A stretch of 64,000 nucleotides of DNA, from positions 13,702,001 through 13,766,000 of the forward strand of contig OZ176053.1 in the NCBI GenBank assembly GCA_964247055.1, in the 5' to 3' direction. The notes under the pieces are model-generated. The model searched no databases. It was not told the origin of the DNA and saw nothing but the letters and a program-made list of their open reading frames with translations. Positions 52,101-62,460 of the stretch are shown piece after piece (within the stretch, counting starts at the first letter, position 1; every line of letters starts with the position of its first letter). The position numbers were made by a program, and so were the translations under genes. This DNA is from Paragordius varius. Lineage: Eukaryota; Nematomorpha.

Positions 52101-54252
52101 CTTAAAAATCGGATATTGGTCACCGGTGACCAAAATTATTTTTTATACATTCTCTTAGTAGGAGTACATGAAAATATAGAGATAGTTTGACAAACTCTTT
52201 TATATCCGATTTTTAAAACGATACTATAAAAATTAATGTATAAAACTAGTCGCATCAATACTCAAGTTAAACTTTGTCAAAAATCGGATATTGGTCACCG
52301 GTGAACAAAACTATTTTTTATACATTCTTTTAGTAAGACTACATCAAAATATAGAGATAGTTTGATAAACTCTTTCATATCCGATTTTTATAACGATACT
52401 TTAAAAATTAATGTATAAAACTAGTCGCATCGATACTCAAGTTAAACTTTGTATTTAAAAATCGGATATTAGTCGCCGGTAAAGAAAATAATTTTTTATA
52501 CATTCTCTTAGTAGTACTACATCAAAATATAGAGATCGTTTGACAAACTCTTTAATATCTGATTTTTAGAGCGATACTTTAAAATTTAATGTATAATTTA
52601 GCATACGACAATAAGCAAGTTAAACTTTGTCCTTAAAAATCGGATATTAGTCACCGGTAAAGAAAATAATTTTTTATACATTCTCTTAGTAGGACTACAT
52701 CAAAAAATAGAGATAGTTTGACAAACTCTTTCATATCCGATTTTTACAACGATACTTTTAAAATTAATGTATAAAACTAATCGCATGAATACTCAATTTA
52801 AACTTTGTCCTTAAAAATCGGATATTGGTCACCGGTGACCAAAATTATATTTTATACATTCTCTTATTAAGACTACATCAAAATGTAGAGATAGTTTGAC
52901 AAACTCTTTCATATCCGATTTTTACAACGATACTTTAAAAATTAATGTATAAAATTAGTCGCATCAATACTCAAGCTAAACTATGTCTTTAAAAATCGGA
53001 TATTAGTCGCCGGTAAAGAAAATTATTTTTTATACATTCTCTTAGTAAGACTACATCAAAATATAGAGATAGTTTGACAAACTCTTTAATATCTGATTTT
53101 TAGAGCTATACTTTAAAAATTAATGTATAATTTAGCATACGACAATAAGCAAGTTAAACTTTGTCCTTAAAAATCGGATATTGGTCTCCGGTGAACAAAA
53201 TTATTTTTTATACATTCTCTTATTAAGACTACATCAAATAATAGAGATAGTTTAACAAACTCCTTCATATCCGATTTTTACAACGATACTTTAAAAATTA
53301 ATGTATAAAACTAGTCGCATAAATACTCAAGTTAAACTTTGTCCTTAAAAATCAGATATTGGTCACCGGTGAACAAAACTATTTTTTATACATTCTCTTA
53401 GTAAGACTACATCAAAATATAGAGATAGTTTGACAAACTTTTTAATATCTGTTTTTTACAACGATACTTTAAAAATTAATGTATAATTTAGCATACGACA
53501 ATATTCAAGTTATACTTTGTCCTTAAAAATCGGATATTGGTGACCGGTGAACGAAACTATTTTCTATACATTCTCTTAGAAGGACTACATTAAAATATAG
53601 AGATAGTTTGACAAACTCTTTCATATCCGATTTTTACAACGATACTTTAAAAATTAATGTATAAAACTAGTCGCATCAATACTCAAGTTAAACTTTGTCC
53701 TTAAAAATCAGATATTGGTCACCGGTGAACAAAACTATTTTTTATACATTCTCTTAGTAAGACTACATCAAAATATAGAGATAGTTTGACAAACTCTTTA
53801 ATATCTGATTTTTAGAGCGATAATTTAAAAATTAATGTATAATTTAGCATACGACAATAAGCAAGTTAAACTTTGTCCTTAAAAATCGGATATTAGTCGC
53901 CGGTAAAGAAAATAATTTTTTATACATTCTCTTAGTAGTACTACATCAAAATATAGAGATAGTTTGACAAACTCTTTAATATCTGATTTTTAGAGCGATA
54001 CTTTAAAAATAAATGTATAATTTAGCATACGACAATAAGCAAGTTAAACTTTGTCCTTAAAAATCGGATATTGGTCTCCGGTGAACAAAATTATTTTTTA
54101 TACATTCTCTTATTAAGACTACATCAAAATATAGAGATAGTTTAACAAACTCTTTCATATCCGATTTTTACAACGATACTTTAAAAATTAATGTATAAAA
54201 CTAGTCGCATCAATACTCAAGTTAAACTTTGTCCTTAAAAATCGGATATTGG

Positions 54253-54262
54253 TCTCCGGAGA
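54253..54262. other. Palindrome with paired changes, TCTCCGGAGA
   Basis: Most copies read TCACCGGTGA, a perfect palindrome. Many right-hand copies read TCTCCGGTGA, which breaks it. Here both mirror positions are changed, restoring perfect symmetry as TCTCCGGAGA. It also occurs at 54,609-54,618, 59,230-59,239 and 59,586-59,595; the last two are copies through the 4,977-bp duplication. Confidence 0.85.
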
Positions 54263-55882
54263 ACAAAATTATTTTTTATACATTCTCTTATTAAGACTAC
54301 ATCAAAATATAGAGATAGTTTGACAAACTCTTTCATATCCGATTTTTACAACGATACGTTGAAAATTAATGTATAAAATTAGTCGTATAAATACTCAAGC
54401 TAAACTTTGTCCTTAAAAATCGGATATTGGTCACCGGTGAACAAAATTATTTTTTATACATTCTCTTATTAAGACTACATCAAAATATAGAGATAGTTTG
54501 ACTAACTCTTTCATATCCGATTTTTACAACGATACTTTTAAAATTAATGTATAAAACTAATCGCATCAATACTCAAGTTAAACTTTGTCCTTAAAAATCG
54601 GATATTGGTCTCCGGAGAACAAAATTATTTTTTATACATTCTCTTATTAAGACTACATCAAAATATAGAGATAGTTTGACAAACTCTTTCATATCCGATT
54701 TTTACAACGATACGTTGAAAATTAATGTATAAAATTAGTCGTATAAATACTCAAGCTAAACTTTGTCCTTAAAAATGGGATATTGGTCACCGGTGAACAA
54801 AACTATTTTTTATACATTCTCTTAGTAAGACTACATCAAAATATAGAGATAGTTTGACAAACTCTTTCATATCCGATTTTTACAACGATACTTTTAAAAT
54901 TAATGTATAAAACTAATCGCATCAATACTCAAGTAAAACTTTGTCTTTAAAAATCGGATATTGGTCACCGGTGAACAAAATTATTTTTTATACATTCTCT
55001 TATTAAGACTACATCAAAATATAGAGATAGTTTGACAAACTCTTTAATATCTGATTTTTAGAGCGATACTTTAAAAATTAATGTATAATTTAGCATACGA
55101 CAATCAGCAAGTTAAACTTTGTCCTTAAAAATCGGATATTAGTCGCCGGTAAAGAAAATAATTTTTTATACATTCTCTTAGTAGTACTACATCAAAATAT
55201 AGAGATAGTTTGACAAACTCTTTAATATCTGATTTTTAGAGCGATACTTTAAAAATAAATGTATAATTTAGCATACGACAATAAGCAAGTTAAACTTTGT
55301 CCTTAATAATCGGATATTGGTCTCCGGTGAACAAAATTATTTTTTATACATTCTCTTATTAAGACTACATCAAAATATAGAGATAGTTTAACAAACTCTT
55401 TCATATCCGATTTTTACAACGATACTTTAAAAATTAATGTATAAAACTAGTCGCATCAATACTCAAGTTAAACTTTGTCAAAAATCGGATATTGGTCACC
55501 TGTGAACAAAACTATTTTTTATACATTCTTTTAGTAAGACTACATCAAAATATAGAGATAGTTTGAACTCTTTCATATCCGATTTTTACAACGATACTTT
55601 TAAAATTAATGTATAAAACTAATCGCATCAATACTCAAGTTAAACTTTGTCCTTAAAAATCGGATATTGGTCTCCGGTGAACAAAATTATTTTTTATACA
55701 TTCTCTTATTAAGACTACATCAAAATATAGAGATAGTTTGACAAACTCTTTCATATCCGATTTTTACAACGATACTTTAAAAATTAATGTATAAAACTAA
55801 TCGCATCAATACTCAAGTTAAACTTTGTCCTTAAAAATCGGATATTGGTCACCGGTGAACAAAATTATTTTTTATACATTCT

Positions 55883-56417
55883 CTTAGTAAGACTACATGA
55901 AAATATAGAGATAGTTTGACAAACTCTTTCATATCCGATTTTTACAACGATACTTGAAAAAATTAATGTATAAAACTAGTCGTATCAATACTCAAGTTAA
56001 ACTTTGTCCCTAAAAATCGGATATTGGTCACCGGTGAACAAAATTATAATTTATACATTCTCTTATTAAGACTACATCAAAATATAGAGATAGTTTAACA
56101 AACTCTTTAATATCTAATTTTTAGAGCGATACTTTAAAAATTTATGTATAATTTAGCATACGACAATAAGCAAGTTAAACTTTGTCCTTAAAAATCGGAT
56201 ATTAGTCGCCGGTAAAGAAAATAATTTTATATACATTCTCTTAGTAGTACTACATCAAAATATAGAGATAGTTTGACAAACTCTTTAATATCTGATTTTT
56301 GGAGCGAAACTTAAAAAATAAATGTATAATTTAGCATACGACAATAAGCAAGTTAAACTTTTTCCTTAAAAATCGGATATTGGTCACCGGTGAACAAAAT
56401 TATTTTTTATACATTCT
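55883..56417 (+). repeat. 535-bp trimer duplicated in tandem, member 1
   Basis: Three monomers (GACTACATGAAAATATAG with ACTTGAAAAAATTAATG; TTAATATCTAATTTTTAGAGCG; GTAGTAC with TTTTTGGAGCGAAAC) are repeated immediately at 56,418-56,952. GACTACATGA occurs at 55,891 and 56,426. The pair is carried into the second 4,977-bp copy at 60,860-61,394 and 61,395-61,929, so the trimer duplication is older than the larger one. Member 1 ends TTGGTCACCGG, member 2 TTGGTCTCCGG. Confidence 0.9.
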
Positions 56418-56952
56418 CTTAGTAAGACTACATGAAAATATAGAGATAGTTTGACAAACTCTTTCATATCCGATTTTTACAACGATACTTGAAAAAATTA
56501 ATGTATAAAACTAGTCGTATCAATACTCAAGTTAAACTTTGTCCCTAAAAATCGGATATTGGTCACCGGTGAACAAAATTATAATTTATACATTCTCTTA
56601 TTAAGACTACATCAAAATATAGAGATAGTTTAACAAACTCTTTAATATCTAATTTTTAGAGCGATACTTTAAAAATTTATGTATAATTTAGCATACGACA
56701 ATAAGCAAGTTAAACTTTGTCCTTAAAAATCGGATATTAGTCGCCGGTAAAGAAAATAATTTTATATACATTCTCTTAGTAGTACTACATCAAAATATAG
56801 AGATAGTTTGACAAACTCTTTAATATCTGATTTTTGGAGCGAAACTTAAAAAATAAATGTATAATTTAGCATACGACAATAAGCAAGTTAAACTTTTTCC
56901 TTAAAAATCGGATATTGGTCTCCGGTGAACAAAATTATTTTTTATACATTCT
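56418..56952 (+). repeat. 535-bp trimer duplicated in tandem, member 2
   Basis: This is the second member of the trimer pair, identical to member 1 in all marker words (CTTTTTCCTTAAAA, AATTATAATTTATAC, AATTTTATATACATTC) except for the closing TTGGTCTCCGGTGAAC. The next unit opens CTTATTAAGAC at 56,953. Confidence 0.9.
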
Positions 56953-57483
56953 CTTATTAAGACTACATCAAAATATAGAGATAGTTTGAACTCTTTCATA
57001 TCCGATTTTTACAACGATACTTTTAAAATTAATGTATAAAACTAATCGCATCAATACTCAAGTTAAACTTTGTCCTTAAAAATCGGATATTGGTCTCCGG
57101 TGAACAAAATTATTTTTTATACATTCTCTTATTAAGACTACATCAAAATATAGAGATAGTTTGACAAACTCTTTCATATCCGATTTTTACAACGATACTT
57201 TGAAAATTAATGTATAAAATTAGTCGCATCAATACTCAAGCTAAACTTTGTCGTTAAAAATGGGGCATTGGTGACCGGTGAACAAAACTATTTTTTATAC
57301 ATTCTCTTAGTAAGACTACATCAAAATATAGAGATAGTTTGACAAACTCTTTCATATCCGATTTTTACAACGATACTTTTAAAATTAATGTATAAAACTA
57401 GTCGCATCAATACTCAAGTTAAACTTTGTCCTTAAAAATCGGATATTGGTCACCGGTGAACAAAATAATTTTTTATACATTCT

Positions 57484-60400
57484 CTTAGTAGTACTACATC
57501 AAAATATAGAGATCGTTTGACAAACTCTTTAATATCTGATTTTTAGAGCGATACTTTAAAATTTAATGTATAATTTAGCATACGACAATAAGCAAGTTAA
57601 ACTTTGTCCTTAAAAATCGGATATTAGTCACCGGTAAAGAAAATAATTTTTTATACATTCTCTTAGTAGGACTACATCAAAAAATAGAGATAGTTTGACA
57701 AACTCTTTCATATCCGATTTTTACAACGATACTTTTAAAATTAATGTATAAAACTAATCGCATGAATACTCAATTTAAACTTTGTCCTTAAAAATCGGAT
57801 ATTGGTCACCGGTGACCAAAATTATATTTTATACATTCTCTTATTAAGACTACATCAAAATGTAGAGATAGTTTGACAAACTCTTTCATATCCGATTTTT
57901 ACAACGATACTTTAAAAATTAATGTATAAAATTAGTCGCATCAATACTCAAGCTAAACTATGTCTTTAAAAATCGGATATTAGTCGCCGGTAAAGAAAAT
58001 TATTTTTTATACATTCTCTTAGTAAGACTACATCAAAATATAGAGATAGTTTGACAAACTCTTTAATATCTGATTTTTAGAGCTATACTTTAAAAATTAA
58101 TGTATAATTTAGCATACGACAATAAGCAAGTTAAACTTTGTCCTTAAAAATCGGATATTGGTCTCCGGTGAACAAAATTATTTTTTATACATTCTCTTAT
58201 TAAGACTACATCAAATAATAGAGATAGTTTAACAAACTCCTTCATATCCGATTTTTACAACGATACTTTAAAAATTAATGTATAAAACTAGTCGCATAAA
58301 TACTCAAGTTAAACTTTGTCCTTAAAAATCAGATATTGGTCACCGGTGAACAAAACTATTTTTTATACATTCTCTTAGTAAGACTACATCAAAATATAGA
58401 GATAGTTTGACAAACTTTTTAATATCTGTTTTTTACAACGATACTTTAAAAATTAATGTATAATTTAGCATACGACAATATTCAAGTTATACTTTGTCCT
58501 TAAAAATCGGATATTGGTGACCGGTGAACGAAACTATTTTCTATACATTCTCTTAGAAGGACTACATTAAAATATAGAGATAGTTTGACAAACTCTTTCA
58601 TATCCGATTTTTACAACGATACTTTAAAAATTAATGTATAAAACTAGTCGCATCAATACTCAAGTTAAACTTTGTCCTTAAAAATCAGATATTGGTCACC
58701 GGTGAACAAAACTATTTTTTATACATTCTCTTAGTAAGACTACATCAAAATATAGAGATAGTTTGACAAACTCTTTAATATCTGATTTTTAGAGCGATAA
58801 TTTAAAAATTAATGTATAATTTAGCATACGACAATAAGCAAGTTAAACTTTGTCCTTAAAAATCGGATATTAGTCGCCGGTAAAGAAAATAATTTTTTAT
58901 ACATTCTCTTAGTAGTACTACATCAAAATATAGAGATAGTTTGACAAACTCTTTAATATCTGATTTTTAGAGCGATACTTTAAAAATAAATGTATAATTT
59001 AGCATACGACAATAAGCAAGTTAAACTTTGTCCTTAAAAATCGGATATTGGTCTCCGGTGAACAAAATTATTTTTTATACATTCTCTTATTAAGACTACA
59101 TCAAAATATAGAGATAGTTTAACAAACTCTTTCATATCCGATTTTTACAACGATACTTTAAAAATTAATGTATAAAACTAGTCGCATCAATACTCAAGTT
59201 AAACTTTGTCCTTAAAAATCGGATATTGGTCTCCGGAGAACAAAATTATTTTTTATACATTCTCTTATTAAGACTACATCAAAATATAGAGATAGTTTGA
59301 CAAACTCTTTCATATCCGATTTTTACAACGATACGTTGAAAATTAATGTATAAAATTAGTCGTATAAATACTCAAGCTAAACTTTGTCCTTAAAAATCGG
59401 ATATTGGTCACCGGTGAACAAAATTATTTTTTATACATTCTCTTATTAAGACTACATCAAAATATAGAGATAGTTTGACTAACTCTTTCATATCCGATTT
59501 TTACAACGATACTTTTAAAATTAATGTATAAAACTAATCGCATCAATACTCAAGTTAAACTTTGTCCTTAAAAATCGGATATTGGTCTCCGGAGAACAAA
59601 ATTATTTTTTATACATTCTCTTATTAAGACTACATCAAAATATAGAGATAGTTTGACAAACTCTTTCATATCCGATTTTTACAACGATACGTTGAAAATT
59701 AATGTATAAAATTAGTCGTATAAATACTCAAGCTAAACTTTGTCCTTAAAAATGGGATATTGGTCACCGGTGAACAAAACTATTTTTTATACATTCTCTT
59801 AGTAAGACTACATCAAAATATAGAGATAGTTTGACAAACTCTTTCATATCCGATTTTTACAACGATACTTTTAAAATTAATGTATAAAACTAATCGCATC
59901 AATACTCAAGTAAAACTTTGTCTTTAAAAATCGGATATTGGTCACCGGTGAACAAAATTATTTTTTATACATTCTCTTATTAAGACTACATCAAAATATA
60001 GAGATAGTTTGACAAACTCTTTAATATCTGATTTTTAGAGCGATACTTTAAAAATTAATGTATAATTTAGCATACGACAATCAGCAAGTTAAACTTTGTC
60101 CTTAAAAATCGGATATTAGTCGCCGGTAAAGAAAATAATTTTTTATACATTCTCTTAGTAGTACTACATCAAAATATAGAGATAGTTTGACAAACTCTTT
60201 AATATCTGATTTTTAGAGCGATACTTTAAAAATAAATGTATAATTTAGCATACGACAATAAGCAAGTTAAACTTTGTCCTTAATAATCGGATATTGGTCT
60301 CCGGTGAACAAAATTATTTTTTATACATTCTCTTATTAAGACTACATCAAAATATAGAGATAGTTTAACAAACTCTTTCATATCCGATTTTTACAACGAT

Positions 60401-62460
60401 ACTTTAAAAATTAATGTATAAAACTAGTCGCATCAATACTCAAGTTAAACTTTGTCAAAAATCGGATATTGGTCACCTGTGAACAAAACTATTTTTTATA
60501 CATTCTTTTAGTAAGACTACATCAAAATATAGAGATAGTTTGAACTCTTTCATATCCGATTTTTACAACGATACTTTTAAAATTAATGTATAAAACTAAT
60601 CGCATCAATACTCAAGTTAAACTTTGTCCTTAAAAATCGGATATTGGTCTCCGGTGAACAAAATTATTTTTTATACATTCTCTTATTAAGACTACATCAA
60701 AATATAGAGATAGTTTGACAAACTCTTTCATATCCGATTTTTACAACGATACTTTAAAAATTAATGTATAAAACTAATCGCATCAATACTCAAGTTAAAC
60801 TTTGTCCTTAAAAATCGGATATTGGTCACCGGTGAACAAAATTATTTTTTATACATTCTCTTAGTAAGACTACATGAAAATATAGAGATAGTTTGACAAA
60901 CTCTTTCATATCCGATTTTTACAACGATACTTGAAAAAATTAATGTATAAAACTAGTCGTATCAATACTCAAGTTAAACTTTGTCCCTAAAAATCGGATA
61001 TTGGTCACCGGTGAACAAAATTATAATTTATACATTCTCTTATTAAGACTACATCAAAATATAGAGATAGTTTAACAAACTCTTTAATATCTAATTTTTA
61101 GAGCGATACTTTAAAAATTTATGTATAATTTAGCATACGACAATAAGCAAGTTAAACTTTGTCCTTAAAAATCGGATATTAGTCGCCGGTAAAGAAAATA
61201 ATTTTATATACATTCTCTTAGTAGTACTACATCAAAATATAGAGATAGTTTGACAAACTCTTTAATATCTGATTTTTGGAGCGAAACTTAAAAAATAAAT
61301 GTATAATTTAGCATACGACAATAAGCAAGTTAAACTTTTTCCTTAAAAATCGGATATTGGTCACCGGTGAACAAAATTATTTTTTATACATTCTCTTAGT
61401 AAGACTACATGAAAATATAGAGATAGTTTGACAAACTCTTTCATATCCGATTTTTACAACGATACTTGAAAAAATTAATGTATAAAACTAGTCGTATCAA
61501 TACTCAAGTTAAACTTTGTCCCTAAAAATCGGATATTGGTCACCGGTGAACAAAATTATAATTTATACATTCTCTTATTAAGACTACATCAAAATATAGA
61601 GATAGTTTAACAAACTCTTTAATATCTAATTTTTAGAGCGATACTTTAAAAATTTATGTATAATTTAGCATACGACAATAAGCAAGTTAAACTTTGTCCT
61701 TAAAAATCGGATATTAGTCGCCGGTAAAGAAAATAATTTTATATACATTCTCTTAGTAGTACTACATCAAAATATAGAGATAGTTTGACAAACTCTTTAA
61801 TATCTGATTTTTGGAGCGAAACTTAAAAAATAAATGTATAATTTAGCATACGACAATAAGCAAGTTAAACTTTTTCCTTAAAAATCGGATATTGGTCTCC
61901 GGTGAACAAAATTATTTTTTATACATTCTCTTATTAAGACTACATCAAAATATAGAGATAGTTTGAACTCTTTCATATCCGATTTTTACAACGATACTTT
62001 TAAAATTAATGTATAAAACTAATCGCATCAATACTCAAGTTAAACTTTGTCCTTAAAAATCGGATATTGGTCTCCGGTGAACAAAATTATTTTTTATACA
62101 TTCTCTTATTAAGACTACATCAAAATATAGAGATAGTTTGACAAACTCTTTCATATCCGATTTTTACAACGATACTTTGAAAATTAATGTATAAAATTAG
62201 TCGCATCAATACTCAAGCTAAACTTTGTCGTTAAAAATGGGGCATTGGTGACCGGTGAACAAAACTATTTTTTATACATTCTCTTAGTAAGACTACATCA
62301 AAATATAGAGATAGTTTGACAAACTCTTTCATATCCGATTTTTACAACGATACTTTTAAAATTAATGTATAAAACTAATTGCATCAATACTCAAGTTAAA
62401 CTTTGTCCTTAAAAATCGGATATTGGTCTCCGGTGAACAAAATTATTTTTTATACATTCT
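57484..62460 (+). repeat. 4,977-bp tandem duplication, copy 2
   Basis: This is the second member, collinear with 52,507-57,483 and apparently identical at every site checked until about 62,372. It keeps all private defects of copy 1 (CTGTTTTTTACAACG, CTTTGTCAAAAATCGG, GTCACCTGTGAAC, CTTTTTCCTTAAAA). The last monomer differs from that of copy 1 (TTGGTCTCCGG instead of TTGGTCACCGG and AATTATTTTTT instead of AATAATTTTTT), so the exchange point lies within or just before it. Confidence 0.92.

Larger units (their letters stand above)
46268..52506 (+). repeat. Right-hand divergent subfamily, first part
   Basis: From about 46.6 kb the composition changes. Monomers open with CTTATTAAGAC, carry ACTTTTAAAATTAATG and AAACTAATCGCATC, and often end in TTGGTCTCCGGTGAAC. 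V1-V2 modules recur near 47.0, 49.2 and 50.9 kb. Units at 47.9-48.6 kb form a run with GTTTGATTAACTC and TTAAAGTTTGTCC. Small damage is frequent, for example CTTTGTGAAAAATCGG (about 49,610), GTTTGAACTC (about 49,698), AAAAAACGGATATTGGGGATCGG (51,393) and CTTTGTCAAAAATCGG (about 52,272). An 18-bp perfect palindrome form of the CCGG site appears at 49,096 and 52,116. Confidence 0.85.
52507..57483 (+). repeat. 4,977-bp tandem duplication, copy 1 (28 monomers)
   Basis: This is a 28-unit segment whose rare words all recur 4,977 bp to the right: AGAGATCGTT at 52,531 and 57,508, ACGATACGTT at 54,351 and 59,328, TCTCCGGAGA at 54,253 and 59,230. Comparing many lines I saw no differences until the last unit, where this copy reads AAACTAGTCGC near 57,396 and the other AAACTAATTGC. 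Near-identity over about 4.9 kb, next to units differing by many percent, points to very recent duplication or an assembly repeat. Nested inside are the 535-bp trimer duplication and two copies of a 356-bp dimer with ATACGTTGAAAATT. Confidence 0.92.
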
